Below are positions 24,251 to 33,839 of a stretch of DNA of 64,000 nucleotides, piece after piece. The notes beneath the pieces are model-generated. The model ran no database searches. It saw only the letters and a program-made list of their open reading frames with translations, and was not told the origin of the DNA. Position 1 is the first letter of the stretch. Every line of letters begins with the position of its first letter. A program made the position numbers and the translations under genes. The DNA comes from Hydrogenobacter sp. T-2 (GTDB lineage: Bacteria > Aquificota > Aquificia > Aquificales > Aquificaceae), in assembly GCF_033971325.1 (NCBI RefSeq), contig NZ_CP117180.1:1422472-1486471 (forward strand). The letters run 5' to 3'.

Positions 24251-25549
24251 TTATATTCCCATATCCTGAGCCTGCTCTTCTGTTAAGTGTCTATCCTCCT
24301 TAGACTCCCTCTGCAGAGATTCACACCTATCAAGAAGTTCCTTCAGCCTTATAGGTGCTTCAGTAAGTGGCAGAGATGAGTCATATATTTCCGCTTTTAC
24401 TCTACACTCCTTCATGGCTTCGTAGAGCATCCTGAGACCCTTTTCCGCTTCTGGTCCGTTTCTACGCACCACCCATATCCAGTCTGGATTGAGTTTTCCC
24501 TCTTTGTAGAGGTCTCTTATGGCGTTTGCCACGCCTTCACCCAGAGTTACATCTATCCTTGTATTGTTGGCGGTTCCACCACAGACCAATACTCCCCTTA
24601 TACCGGGCTTGGAGAGTATTATCCTTGTTATCTTATACATCTTCTCCGCAGGAGGGTTTCCTCCTATGTCGGTAAAGTTGGCAGGCTTTAGACCCATGGC
24701 ATAGGTGGTTTCTATGGTAACTGTTGAACCTCCACCTCCAAAGGTCATCATGGCAATATCCCCGTCCACTTCCACATAGGAGCCAGCCTTTCCTCTGTGG
24801 TCATCTCTGTCTATGAGAGAGGCTTCTATCTCCCTTTCTGTGGGTGGTCTCTTCATAGCGGTTCTCACTCCGTATATCTTAGCGGGTGGGACGCTGGCAT
24901 CGTCGTCAATGGTTACTACCGCATCAAGGGCGAGGACTCTCTGTTTGCCACCCACATTGCATATGGCAAGGGGGTTTATCTCCAAAAGCCTTGCCTCCGC
25001 TTCCCAGAAGGCTCTCCACATGTTGGCTATAACTTCAGAAAGCTCTCTCAAAACTCCCATGTATTCCTGAGGAAAGCCAAGCTCAAGGAGATAGTTTCTA
25101 ACCATATGGGGATATAGCCCCTTCATTGGGTCAATGACCCAGCTTTTAACCTTTTCTGGTGGGACCTCCTCTATGTCCATACCTCCCTCAAGGCTGAGGG
25201 TAAGCACCGGTGCCCTAACCTCTGTAGAATAGGTAATAGAGGCATAGAGCTCCTTTAGTATGTTAGCCTTTTCGCTCACAAGCAGACCCACGGGCATCTC
25301 ACCGTAAACTGGGTAGTTAAGAAGGGCGTTAAAGGTTTCTACCGCTTCTTCAGGGTTTTTGCAAAGTTTTACCGCTCCAGCCTTACCCCTTTTGCCTACG
25401 AGCACTTGAGACTTTATTACGCACTCACCCAGCTGGCTCATGAAGTTTACAATATCATCGCTCAGGTGGTCTCCGAACATATACTTTGGAGTAGGGACTC
25501 CGTATTTTTTAAAAAGTTTGTCGTAGGCTTCATATTCATAAAGGTTCAT
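24251..25549 (-). CDS. ccsA: Citryl-CoA synthetase large subunit-like ATP-grasp protein
   Basis: 432-aa ATP-grasp acyl-CoA synthetase subunit. It follows the SucC plan (MNLYEYEAYDKLFKKYGVP, CVIKSQVLVGKRGKAG, EINPLAI, FTDIGGNPPAEK), but it is longer than SucC and has diverged blocks such as TFGGGGSTVTIETTYAMGL. This fits the large subunit of citryl-CoA synthetase, which with citryl-CoA lyase replaces ATP-citrate lyase in the reductive TCA cycle of Hydrogenobacter. The small-subunit gene is not adjacent. A strong SD (GGAGG) and extended -10 promoter precede ATG 25549. Succinyl-CoA synthetase beta is the alternative. Confidence 0.72.
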   Translation of the reverse strand: MNLYEYEAYDKLFKKYGVPTPKYMFGDHLSDDIVNFMSQLGECVIKSQVLVGKRGKAGAVKLCKNPEEAVETFNALLNYPVYGEMPVGLLVSEKANILKELYASITYSTEVRAPVLTLSLEGGMDIEEVPPEKVKSWVIDPMKGLYPHMVRNYLLELGFPQEYMGVLRELSEVIANMWRAFWEAEARLLEINPLAICNVGGKQRVLALDAVVTIDDDASVPPAKIYGVRTAMKRPPTEREIEASLIDRDDHRGKAGSYVEVDGDIAMMTFGGGGSTVTIETTYAMGLKPANFTDIGGNPPAEKMYKITRIILSKPGIRGVLVCGGTANNTRIDVTLGEGVANAIRDLYKEGKLNPDWIWVVRRNGPEAEKGLRMLYEAMKECRVKAEIYDSSLPLTEAPIRLKELLDRCESLQRESKEDRHLTEEQAQDMGI

Positions 25550-25585
25550 AGGCTTCCTCCTTTCTTGGAAATTGGTATGATTAAA

Positions 25586-25594
25586 ATTATACCA
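25586..25594 (-). promoter_or_regulatory. Extended -10 promoter of the citryl-CoA synthetase gene
   Basis: Reading on the minus strand, TGGTATAAT forms an extended -10 box, 36 bases before the ATG at 25549. No convincing -35 was found, as expected for an extended -10 promoter. Confidence 0.5.
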
Positions 25595-25638
25595 TTCTGG
25601 TAGTTAACAGAAGCCACAAATAGAGTTAATATATTAAT

Positions 25639-27852
25639 GTGCGTAAAGTCCTTTTTATCTTTTTGGGTTTCTTGGGTGTGTTCCTCTTAATGTCCTTAGC
25701 CTTTATACTAATCTTGTCTGCCAATCTTCCTCCAGTGGAAGCCTTAAGGGACTGGAAGCCTCCGGTGGCTACAGTGGTCTATGACGCAAAGGATAGACCC
25801 TTTGGTGATGTGGCGGTGCAAAGAAGATACTATGTAAGTCTCAAGGATATACCACCTCATGTTAGGCATGCTTTCATATCCGCAGAGGATAAGAACTTCT
25901 ACAAGCACCCTGGGGTCGACCCTGTAGCCATACTTAGAGCTACCCTTACTAACATAAAGCATAAAGAAATTCGTCAAGGTGCATCCACTATAACCCAACA
26001 GGTGGCAAGAAACCTCTTTCTAACACCAGACAGAAGCCTAAAGAGAAAAATAAGAGAAGCTCTTTTGGCACTTAGGATTGAAAGACGTTTTACAAAAGAC
26101 CAGATATTAGAGATGTATCTAAATTACATATACCTTGGTCAAGGAGCCTACGGCGTGGAAGCGGCCTCAAGGATATACTTTGGGAAATCTGTAAAGGAGC
26201 TCACTATTGATGAAGCTGCAATCTTGGCAGGTCTTCCAAAGGCACCTACACGCTATAATCCCTTTAGAAATCCAGACAGGGTAAGAGAGAGAAGAGATTA
26301 CGTGCTTCGTCGCATGTATGAAGATGGATATATCACTGAAGAGGAATACAGAAGGCTTATAGAAAAGCCTATAAAAGTTAAGTTAGAGAACAGATATTAC
26401 GGGATGGATTATTTCCTTGATTATGTAAAGGACTATCTTGCGGACAAGTATGGTGAGGTTATCTTAGCCGGAGGATACAAGGTATACACCACCGTGGATA
26501 GGGACCTTCAGGAGCATGCAAAGGACGTGTTGAAGCGAGGTATTATGAGAGTTGCCAGGGCAAACCAAATACCCTTTTTACCAGAGGACCCGTATGAAAC
26601 TGCAAAGAAGTATGAGGAACAAAAGGTTGAACTAAAACCCGGTAAGGTATACATAGGTAAGGTGCTTTCTGTAAAGGGACAAAAACTTAAGTTGGAGCTG
26701 AGGGAATACCAATTTGAGCTTGAAAGAAGGAGCCTGCCTGTTGAGAAGGGAGACTTTGTGCTTGTAAGACTCTATCAGGACAGAAGGAGCAGGGAGATAA
26801 AAGCGGAAGTGCTTCCAGACCTACAGGGTGCTCTTGTAAGTCTTGATGTGAAAACGGGTGCCATAAGGGCTATGGTGGGTGGATATTCCTACTTAAGAAG
26901 CCCCTACAACAGAGCTGTTTACGCAAAGCGTCAGCCTGGGTCCGCTATAAAGCCTGTAATATACCTTGCAGCTCTCATGAAGGGTTATACGCAAGCCAGT
27001 TTAATAGATGCTACTCCAAGGAGTTTTTATGATCCATCTACAGGCAGGAATTGGACTCCTGATAACTATGATGGTGCGGAGTATGGGCAGATTACTCTAA
27101 GAACCGCCTTGGCAAAAAGTGTGAACACTGCTACGGTAAACCTTCTTGCGGACATAGGCTTTGACCTGCCTATAGAATTGGGAAGACTTCTTGGTATTGA
27201 CCTAAAACCCTACTATTCTATGGCTCTTGGCAGTATAGAGGTTACTCCTCTACAGCTAACATCCGCCTTTCAAACCTTCGCAAACCTTGGGGTAAGATGT
27301 GAGCCATACTTTATAAGAAAGATAGTAGCACCCGATGGCTCTGTTATTGAAGAAAACTCTCCAAGGTGTGAGCAAGTTCTTCCTCCACAGGAGACAAGAG
27401 TTCTCGTGGACATGCTAAGAGCTGTAGTGCTTGAGGGGACTGCGGTGTCCGCAAGCTCTTTGCAAAGGGTAGTGGCGGGCAAAACTGGAACTACAAACGA
27501 TTACATGGACGCATGGTTTGTAGGCTTTTCACCTGACATAGTGGCTGGCGTATGGGTAGGCTTTGACATAAGGAGGAGCATGGGCAGAGGAATGGCAGGC
27601 TCAAGGGTTGCACTTCCCATATGGATAGACTTTATGTCTGTTGCTGGCTATATGTATCCTAACAATGATTTTCCCATACCACATGGTGTAGTGTTAGTGG
27701 ACTGTCCAAAGCCTATGCTTTTTGTGGAGGGAACCGAGGGCGTATGTGGAGGTGAAAATCAAACAGAGTCTCAGGAGCAATGGAACGAGCTTGAGGGTAT
27801 TGTAGACCCTAAACATATAAGGAAAGAGCCAAAGGTTGAGGAAATTCCATAA
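25639..27852 (+). CDS. mrcA: Penicillin-binding protein 1A, bifunctional
   Basis: 737-aa class A PBP that polymerises and cross-links peptidoglycan at the outer face of the inner membrane. An N-terminal TM anchor (about 5-27) is followed by a GT51 transglycosylase domain with EDKNFYKHPG and GASTITQQVARN (about 80-130). The transpeptidase motifs are SAIK (SxxK), SVN (SxN) and KTGT, all intact. The start is GTG 25639. The exonuclease gene begins at its last base, so the two are probably co-transcribed. Confidence 0.95.
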   Translation: MRKVLFIFLGFLGVFLLMSLAFILILSANLPPVEALRDWKPPVATVVYDAKDRPFGDVAVQRRYYVSLKDIPPHVRHAFISAEDKNFYKHPGVDPVAILRATLTNIKHKEIRQGASTITQQVARNLFLTPDRSLKRKIREALLALRIERRFTKDQILEMYLNYIYLGQGAYGVEAASRIYFGKSVKELTIDEAAILAGLPKAPTRYNPFRNPDRVRERRDYVLRRMYEDGYITEEEYRRLIEKPIKVKLENRYYGMDYFLDYVKDYLADKYGEVILAGGYKVYTTVDRDLQEHAKDVLKRGIMRVARANQIPFLPEDPYETAKKYEEQKVELKPGKVYIGKVLSVKGQKLKLELREYQFELERRSLPVEKGDFVLVRLYQDRRSREIKAEVLPDLQGALVSLDVKTGAIRAMVGGYSYLRSPYNRAVYAKRQPGSAIKPVIYLAALMKGYTQASLIDATPRSFYDPSTGRNWTPDNYDGAEYGQITLRTALAKSVNTATVNLLADIGFDLPIELGRLLGIDLKPYYSMALGSIEVTPLQLTSAFQTFANLGVRCEPYFIRKIVAPDGSVIEENSPRCEQVLPPQETRVLVDMLRAVVLEGTAVSASSLQRVVAGKTGTTNDYMDAWFVGFSPDIVAGVWVGFDIRRSMGRGMAGSRVALPIWIDFMSVAGYMYPNNDFPIPHGVVLVDCPKPMLFVEGTEGVCGGENQTESQEQWNELEGIVDPKHIRKEPKVEEIP

Positions 27853-28427
27853 TGAGAGAAATCTTGCTTGAAAGCACCTTCGTGAGTATAGATGTGGAAG
27901 CTACAGGGTTTGACCCTTCAAAGTCTGAGATAATTGAAATTGCCTGTGTTAGAGTTGAGGGTGGAGTTATAACAGAAAGGTTTTCAAGCCTTGTATATCC
28001 GGGATACCCCTTGCCTCAGAGAATAACAGACCTCACAGGCATAACCAACGCCATGCTTGTGGGAAAGCCAAAAATGGAGGAAGTTCTTCCAAAGTTTCTC
28101 AAGTTTGTAGGTGATAGTGTTATAGTCGCCCATAGGGTGGAGAAGGATATCGCCTTTGTAGACAAGTATTACAAACAGCTATATGGCAAAAGGTTTAGAC
28201 ACCCTCACATATGCACTCTCAACCTTGCCAAAAACATACTTCCGGACCTTAGGAAGTATTCTCTGAAGGACCTCGCGGACTACTTTGGGATAGAATACAA
28301 ACGCATCCACAGAGCTATGGATGATGCCCAGATTACTGCCCTTGTATTCCTTGAGCTCCTAAAGCTCCTATGGTACAGGCTTGGCATAGGAGATTACTTA
28401 GGAATAAAGAAACTCTCAAAGGGGTAG
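27852..28427 (+). CDS. dnaQ: DnaQ-like 3'-5' exonuclease
   Basis: 191-aa DEDDh exonuclease. ExoI motif DVEATGFDP near residue 14 (Asp and Glu), HRVEKDIAF as ExoII, and HRAMDDAQ with the His-x4-Asp as ExoIII. The size fits a proofreading epsilon-like subunit or a stand-alone exonuclease. It starts at the last base of the PBP1A gene and converges with dnaJ, overlapping by 12 bases. Assignment to Pol III epsilon rather than another DEDDh nuclease is inferred. Confidence 0.82.
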   Translation: MREILLESTFVSIDVEATGFDPSKSEIIEIACVRVEGGVITERFSSLVYPGYPLPQRITDLTGITNAMLVGKPKMEEVLPKFLKFVGDSVIVAHRVEKDIAFVDKYYKQLYGKRFRHPHICTLNLAKNILPDLRKYSLKDLADYFGIEYKRIHRAMDDAQITALVFLELLKLLWYRLGIGDYLGIKKLSKG

Positions 28428-29486
28428 AAGGTTTCTTATTTTCTCAACAAGTCCACTTCTTACCTCTACTCCATCATCCTTTAGCTCTTTGGCAAGCTTT
28501 TCAAGAAGCCCCCTTAATGCACCGTTCACATCTTTGGGAACTTCTATGCGAAAGGTTATTATCAGGTTTCCCGCCGCATTGCTCGTTGGAAATCCGTAGC
28601 CCGGTAAAGTCTTGGTTGACCCGCACTCTGTTCCCGGCTGGATAAATACTTCTATTTCTCTCCCATCAAGCCACCCTATCTTTGTAGTTCCGCCGAGCAC
28701 CGCCATAGGAAAGGATATGAACTTTTCCATATAGAGGTCTTTGCCTATTTTCTTAAAAACTTCATGTGGCTTTATGCTTATTCTCAAATACAGGTCTCCC
28801 GGCTCTCCACCCCTTTCTCCTGTATGACCGAAGCCTGAAACCTTCAAAACCTCACCCTCGTCCGTCCCGGGTGGAATGCTTACCCTTACCTTGCTTCTTT
28901 TTGCAACCCTACCCCTTCCACCACAGGTGGGACATAGGTTCTTTATTATGTAGCCCCTTCCTTTACAAACAGAGCAAGGTCTTGGGAAGTTAAATATGCC
29001 ACTAACCCTTCTACCAGTTCCTTCGCAGGCATTACAGCTCACCTTTTCCATCTGACCCCTATATCCCTTGCCTTCACAATCGGGACAATCTACCCAACGG
29101 TCGTATTCTATTTCCCTTTCGCATCCGAGGGCGGATTCTTCAAGACTTAGCTCTAACTTTAACCTTATGTCCTGTCCCCTTTTGGGTTTTGGTGCTCTTC
29201 TCATACCCTGCCATATGCTTTCAAGGAAGTCTTGAATGTATTCCATGAAGTCCCTGTATTTCTTCTCATCTCCGCTCTGAAGTATACGGTCGTATTCCTC
29301 TCTTTTTTGCTCGTCAGAAAGTATATGGTAGGCTTCGTTTATTTCTCTAAAACGTTCACTTGCCTGTGGGTCGGGGTTTACGTCAGGATGCCACTCTTTG
29401 GCGAGCCTCCTGTAGGCTCTCTTTATCTCCTCTTTGCTGGCGTTTCTTGATACACCTAAGGTCTGGTAATAGTCTTTTATAGGCAT
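28416..29486 (-). CDS. dnaJ: Chaperone DnaJ
   Basis: 356-aa type I Hsp40 co-chaperone of DnaK. J domain (about 1-70) with HPD in WHPDVNPD; four zinc CxxCxGxG repeats ([32 protein letters not shown]) around 130-200; then the substrate-binding C-terminal domains. The glycine/phenylalanine linker is replaced by a charged, less glycine-rich stretch. Transcribed alone, opposite to the exonuclease gene. Confidence 0.95.
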   Translation of the reverse strand: MPIKDYYQTLGVSRNASKEEIKRAYRRLAKEWHPDVNPDPQASERFREINEAYHILSDEQKREEYDRILQSGDEKKYRDFMEYIQDFLESIWQGMRRAPKPKRGQDIRLKLELSLEESALGCEREIEYDRWVDCPDCEGKGYRGQMEKVSCNACEGTGRRVSGIFNFPRPCSVCKGRGYIIKNLCPTCGGRGRVAKRSKVRVSIPPGTDEGEVLKVSGFGHTGERGGEPGDLYLRISIKPHEVFKKIGKDLYMEKFISFPMAVLGGTTKIGWLDGREIEVFIQPGTECGSTKTLPGYGFPTSNAAGNLIITFRIEVPKDVNGALRGLLEKLAKELKDDGVEVRSGLVEKIRNLLPL

Positions 29487-29527
29487 TGGGGATATAATAT
29501 AAGCTCTTTTTTGTTAAAATTAAAGGT

Positions 29528-30367
29528 ATGTTGGTGATTATCCTAACAGTGTTTCTTATCTCCACCTTAGGCTATGCTAAGGACCTTTTGATGGCTTCCT
29601 CCTATCCTATATACTATCCCTTGAAGTATTTGGCGGGCGACAGGTTTGAGGTGGATGTGCTTATAAGGTCTCAGGCAGACCCTCATCACTACGAGCTAAA
29701 GCCCGATGACATCAGAAGGCTCCAGAGGGCAAGGGCTTTTCTGTATTTAGGTTTAGAGAGGTGGGAAAGGAGAGTAGCCAATACAGTGGGAAAGGGCAGA
29801 GCTTACCCACTCGCACAGGGTTTAACGCTTATAAGGTCAGGAAAGGGCTACGACCCACACCTTTGGCTCTCTCCCAAGGCATACATGGGAGTGGTGGAAA
29901 ACATACAAAAGGTTTTGTCTCAATTAGACCCAGCTGGTTCTGAACAATACAAGAGGAGAGCAAGTGAGTATATGGAAAGGCTAAGGGCTTTGGATAAGGA
30001 ATACAGGGAAGTGCTTTCCACGTGTAAGACAAGAACCTTGGTGATTACCCACCTCTCTACCGCATACTTGGGAAGGGACTATGGACTTGAAACGGTGGGT
30101 TTAAGGGGCGTGCATGCAGAAGAAGAACCAAAGCCCTCAGAGATAAGGCGTATGGTAGAGAGAGCGAGGAAAGCTAAGGTGGGTGTTGTTTTTGCAGAGT
30201 TGGGGCACGACGAGAAGCTTGCAAAAAGAATAGCACAAGAGGTGGGTGCAAGGGTCTTACCCTTTAACTCATCTCTCTTTCCGGAAGAGAGAAATGACGA
30301 CTACTTTTCTATTATGAGAAGAAACCTAGAGAGGCTTTCAGAGGGGCTTGAGTGCCAGAGAAAGTAG
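29528..30367 (+). CDS. znuA: Zinc/manganese ABC transporter substrate-binding protein
   Basis: 279-aa periplasmic metal-binding protein of the ZnuA/TroA family with a signal peptide (about residues 1-19). Likely metal ligands lie in PHHYELKP, DPHLWLSPKAY and ITHLSTAYLG. The His-rich loop of enteric ZnuA is lacking, so the metal could be Zn or Mn. It overlaps the ATPase gene by 16 bases. No permease gene follows, which is unusual. Confidence 0.85.
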   Translation: MLVIILTVFLISTLGYAKDLLMASSYPIYYPLKYLAGDRFEVDVLIRSQADPHHYELKPDDIRRLQRARAFLYLGLERWERRVANTVGKGRAYPLAQGLTLIRSGKGYDPHLWLSPKAYMGVVENIQKVLSQLDPAGSEQYKRRASEYMERLRALDKEYREVLSTCKTRTLVITHLSTAYLGRDYGLETVGLRGVHAEEEPKPSEIRRMVERARKAKVGVVFAELGHDEKLAKRIAQEVGARVLPFNSSLFPEERNDDYFSIMRRNLERLSEGLECQRK

Positions 30368-31029
30368 TAGAGGTCAAAAACCTGCACTTTAGCTACAGGG
30401 AGGATGAGCCTCTTATTGAAAACTTGAGCTTTTATGTGGAAAAGGGGGAGTTTTTTGGAGTTCTTGGACCAAACGGTGCAGGAAAGAGCACGCTCTTAAG
30501 AATTTTACTTGGCTTTACAAAGCCTCAAGGGGGAGAGGTAAGGCTCTTTGGTGAGAGCTTAGATAACTTCAATCAGTGGGGTAGGATAGGCTACGTGCCT
30601 CAAAGGTTTTCTGTAGAAAAATCCTTTGCAGGTAATGTGGGGGAGCTTCTAAGAGCGGTCGCACCCAAAGAAAGGGTAGGTTGGGTTATAGCCTTTTTAC
30701 ACCTTGAAAACCTGCTAAATAGACCCTTCGTGAAGCTCTCTGGTGGAGAACAGCAAAAGGTTTTGCTCGCTCTTGCTCTTACCACAAACCCAGACCTTTT
30801 GGTCCTTGATGAGCCCATGACTGGTCTTGACATACACGCTCAAGAACATATAGAGCATATCCTAAAGGAGGTAGCAAAGGATAGAACAGTGATAGTGGTG
30901 TCTCATGACGTGGGCTTTGTGCTTAGGAACGCAAAAAGGATTCTGTGTATTGGTATGCCCTTCTGCAGGGTCATAAAGCCTGAGGAGTTTCAAGACCTTG
31001 TAAGAGAACTCTACAGATTGCATCCTTAA
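30352..31029 (+). CDS. znuC: Metal ABC transporter ATPase
   Basis: 225-aa ABC ATPase: Walker A GPNGAGKST near residue 37, signature LSGGEQQKVLLALAL, Walker B LLVLDEPMTGLD and H-loop VSHD. GTG start 30352 inside znuA. It pairs with the metal-binding protein just upstream. The permease expected next to it is absent; the next gene encodes a soluble hypothetical protein. Confidence 0.88.
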   Translation: MPEKVVEVKNLHFSYREDEPLIENLSFYVEKGEFFGVLGPNGAGKSTLLRILLGFTKPQGGEVRLFGESLDNFNQWGRIGYVPQRFSVEKSFAGNVGELLRAVAPKERVGWVIAFLHLENLLNRPFVKLSGGEQQKVLLALALTTNPDLLVLDEPMTGLDIHAQEHIEHILKEVAKDRTVIVVSHDVGFVLRNAKRILCIGMPFCRVIKPEEFQDLVRELYRLHP

Positions 31030-31038
31030 CGAAGACCT

Positions 31039-31392
31039 ATGGGACAGGTGGTAGCCCTAATCTATGGAGGTCAAGCAACTCCTGAAGTAAACTACAACCT
31101 TACAAAAGCTACCCTTCGCAGGCTTGCGGATGCGGACTACAAGGGTGCTATCTTTTTCCACCTTAGAATATGGGTTCCAAAGATGGTAGAAAGGGCAGTA
31201 CAAGAAGACCCAGTTATAGCTAAATATTTGGCTGAAAAGGAAAACCTCTATACGGTGACCGCAGACCTTCAAAACAAGGTAATAAGGCTATGGCAGGTTT
31301 ACGTAAAGGATGGAAAGCAGTCAACGGTAAAAGAACTTGGAACCATACCTATGAACCCTGCTTGGGAAGACCTTCTGCGTAGGTCTCTATAA
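31039..31392 (+). CDS. Soluble hypothetical protein
   Basis: 117 aa with no membrane segment or signal peptide: mixed alpha/beta, beginning MGQVVALIYGGQATPEVNY and rich in basic and aromatic residues. I do not recognise a family. It sits nine bases after the ABC ATPase gene, so probably in the same operon, and is closed by a GC-rich hairpin. Confidence 0.6.
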   Translation: MGQVVALIYGGQATPEVNYNLTKATLRRLADADYKGAIFFHLRIWVPKMVERAVQEDPVIAKYLAEKENLYTVTADLQNKVIRLWQVYVKDGKQSTVKELGTIPMNPAWEDLLRRSL

Positions 31393-31399
31393 ACCTTCT

Positions 31400-31422
31400 G
31401 CGGGCGAAAGCCCGCCTTCTTA
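31400..31422 (+). terminator. Intrinsic terminator-like hairpin
   Basis: GCGGGC and GCCCGC pair around the stable GAAA tetraloop, followed by CTTCTTACTTT. It lies eight bases after the hypothetical gene and before a TATAAT box (31426-31431) for the next gene. Confidence 0.7.
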
Positions 31423-31439
31423 CTTTATAATAAAGTTTT

Positions 31440-31859
31440 ATGTTACAATTCCTCGTTCTTTTTGTGTCTTTGCTCCTTGCCTGTCAACCTTTGCCAAAGG
31501 AAGTGCCTCTTGAAAAGTATAGAAATCAGTTTATAGAGGGTGAGGTTGTTCTTGATGAGGCTCTCAAGGACAAAGTTCCAAAGGGAAACACCTTTCTTAT
31601 AATATCTGTTAGAGACCTTGAAAATCCCATGCCTTTGGCAGTCTTGAGGGTGAAAAACCCAAAGCTACCCTACAAGTTCAAGATAACAGGCAAGCACAAG
31701 CTAAGCCACGATAGAATCATGGAAGGACTGGTTATAATAACTGCCAGATTGAGTGCTTCTGAAGGGGCGGAGGCTCAAAAGGGAGACCTCATTGGCTTTG
31801 CTAACGCACAGGTTGGAACGAGGGGTGTGATAATAAAAATAAACTCAGAGGTGGAATGA
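31440..31859 (+). CDS. Lipoprotein with CcmI-like C-terminal domain
   Basis: 139 aa with a lipoprotein signal peptide (LLLACQP; lipid-modified Cys near residue 15). The rest resembles the C-terminal domain of the cytochrome c maturation protein CcmI: LIISVRDLENPMPLAVLRV, LSHDRIMEGLVIITARLSASEGAEAQ and GDLIG. The TPR part of CcmI is missing. A periplasmic role in cytochrome c assembly, alongside ResB elsewhere in the window, is inferred. It overlaps the next gene by four bases. Confidence 0.65.
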   Translation: MLQFLVLFVSLLLACQPLPKEVPLEKYRNQFIEGEVVLDEALKDKVPKGNTFLIISVRDLENPMPLAVLRVKNPKLPYKFKITGKHKLSHDRIMEGLVIITARLSASEGAEAQKGDLIGFANAQVGTRGVIIKINSEVE

Positions 31860-32329
31860 TGGACAGGTTCGTGAAGGCTTTTGTGGAGAGAGGCAAGGCA
31901 ATTGCGGTGCTTCCAGCCTTGAGCCTTTTTATAAGTGCGGTTTTTCTTGGCTTTTATGGTGTTTATCTTTCCTTTGAAACCCTCTACAAGGTCTTTACAG
32001 ACCCAGAGTATTTGGATACCGCCATACTTTCCACTAAGTTTATAGCGGTTATGGACATACACTTACTTTCGGTGATACTCTACATCTTTGCGGTAGGTCT
32101 TTATGAGCTCTTTGTAGGAAAGTTAAACGTTCCAGATTGGTTAAAGATTGAAAGCATAGACCAGCTCAAGGCTAAGCTGGCAAGCGTAATAATCCTCATA
32201 CTTGCCATAACCTTTACAAAAAACGTGGTAAAGTGGAAAGAGCCTCTTGAAACCCTTCTCTTTGGTATAGCTATTGCCATAGTGGTTGGCGTGCTTATCT
32301 TTTATTACAGGGTAAAAGAAGAGCATTGA
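31856..32329 (+). CDS. UPF0114 (YqhA-type) membrane protein
   Basis: 157 aa with four predicted TM helices (about residues 20-42, 65-90, 108-125 and 132-152). The block MDIHLLSVILYIFAVGLYELF is typical of the UPF0114/YqhA family of small inner-membrane proteins of unknown function. Coupled by overlap to the lipoprotein before and to nifA after (TGATG). Confidence 0.75.
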   Translation: MMDRFVKAFVERGKAIAVLPALSLFISAVFLGFYGVYLSFETLYKVFTDPEYLDTAILSTKFIAVMDIHLLSVILYIFAVGLYELFVGKLNVPDWLKIESIDQLKAKLASVIILILAITFTKNVVKWKEPLETLLFGIAIAIVVGVLIFYYRVKEEH

Positions 32330-33837
32330 TGGAAAAGGGTTTGGACTTCAGGGAGCTTACCATAGTCAATGAAGTTGCCAAGATACTCAGTAAGGGTTTT
32401 GAGTTTACAAAAAGTCTTGAGGAGGTTCTAAAGGTTCTCTACTCCTACTGGGATGTAAGACACAGCTATGTGGCACTCTACAGTCCTGAGATAAAGGCTC
32501 TAAAGATAGTCAAAGCCTTTGGGTTAACAGAGGAGGAGGCGGAAAGGGGTATCTTTAGAAAGGGTGAGGGTATAGTGGGAAAGGTCTACAAAGACGGCGT
32601 GCCTGTCTTTTTGTCAGATACAAAGATAAACGCCTACCTAAACAAAACTGGTCTCAGGGAGAGGCTTGAGCCCGGTGAGAGTTTTGTGGCAGTGCCTGTT
32701 AGGGTGGGTGGTGAGATAATCGGCGTGCTTGCGGTCTTTAAGGACTTTGGAGAGGAGAGCGTAGAAAGGGGTGTGGAGCTTTTGCTCATAATGGGGACTA
32801 TGATAGGCATGCTCTACAAACTGGACGAGAGGATAAGCCAGGAAAGACAAGAGTGGGAGGAGGAAAAGAGACTTCTTACAAAGGCTTTAAGCGAAAGATA
32901 CAGTGTAGAGGGTATAGTTGGCAAAAGCCCAGTGGTGAGGAACCTTCTTGACCTTATAGAAAGGATTGCACAGACCGACGTGAACGTGCTTATAACCGGC
33001 GAGAGTGGGACGGGTAAAAGCCTTGTAGCTAAGGCTATACACTTTATGAGTAAGCGTAAGGAAAAGCCCTTTATAACCATAAACTGCAGTGCCATACCTG
33101 AGACACTGCTTGAAGCGGAGCTTTTTGGATACGAAAAGGGTTCATTTACTGGTGCATACACTTCAAAGAAGGGAAAGTTTGAGCTTGCAAGCGGTGGAAC
33201 CGTTTTCCTTGATGAGATAGGGGACATGCCTCTTTCTATTCAGCCCAAGATACTCAGAGTAATACAAGACAAGGAAATAGAAAGGCTTGGCAGTGAAAAA
33301 ACCATAAGGGTGGACGTGCGTATTATCTCCGCTACAAATAAGAACCTCTCTGAGCTTGTCTCTCAAGGACAGTTTAGGGAAGACCTATACTACAGGCTAA
33401 ACGTACTTCCAATTCATATTCCGCCTCTAAGAGAAAGAAAGGAGGATATACCCATACTGGTAGACCACTTTCTGGAGGTTTTCAATCAAAGATATGGCAA
33501 AAGGGTCAGGCTTGACCCAAGGGTCATTGAAGTTTTTATGGATTATCCTTGGCCTGGTAACGTAAGGGAGCTGGAAAACACTATAGAACGGCTCGTGATA
33601 CTCAGAGATGGTTTGATAAGAGAAGTGGACTTACCACCCTACTTTTTTGCAAGGCTTTATGACACAGGTCCCAGAAATATGCCACAGGTTATACAAAGCA
33701 CGGAAAGGGATGAGATAATAAAAGCTCTTGAAAAGACAGGTTATGTGAAATCCAGAGCGGCAAGGCTTTTGGGATATACCCTGCGTCAGCTTGACTATAG
33801 GATAAAAAAGTATCAGATTGAGATAAAGAGGTATTAG
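32329..33837 (+). CDS. nifA: NifA-like sigma-54-dependent activator
   Basis: About 502 aa. GAF domain (residues about 15-165), AAA+ domain with Walker A GESGTGKS near 225 and the sigma-54-contacting loop GSFTGA (usual GAFTGA), Walker B VFLDEIGDM, and a C-terminal Fis-type HTH (GYVKSRAARLLGYTLRQLDYRIKKY) typical of NifA. It would activate RpoN-dependent genes, classically nitrogen fixation. I use ATG 32329 rather than TTG 32326. Coupled to the UPF0114 gene before and two bases ahead of the Fe-S subunit gene. Confidence 0.85.
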   Translation: MEKGLDFRELTIVNEVAKILSKGFEFTKSLEEVLKVLYSYWDVRHSYVALYSPEIKALKIVKAFGLTEEEAERGIFRKGEGIVGKVYKDGVPVFLSDTKINAYLNKTGLRERLEPGESFVAVPVRVGGEIIGVLAVFKDFGEESVERGVELLLIMGTMIGMLYKLDERISQERQEWEEEKRLLTKALSERYSVEGIVGKSPVVRNLLDLIERIAQTDVNVLITGESGTGKSLVAKAIHFMSKRKEKPFITINCSAIPETLLEAELFGYEKGSFTGAYTSKKGKFELASGGTVFLDEIGDMPLSIQPKILRVIQDKEIERLGSEKTIRVDVRIISATNKNLSELVSQGQFREDLYYRLNVLPIHIPPLRERKEDIPILVDHFLEVFNQRYGKRVRLDPRVIEVFMDYPWPGNVRELENTIERLVILRDGLIREVDLPPYFFARLYDTGPRNMPQVIQSTERDEIIKALEKTGYVKSRAARLLGYTLRQLDYRIKKYQIEIKRY

Positions 33838-33839
33838 AG

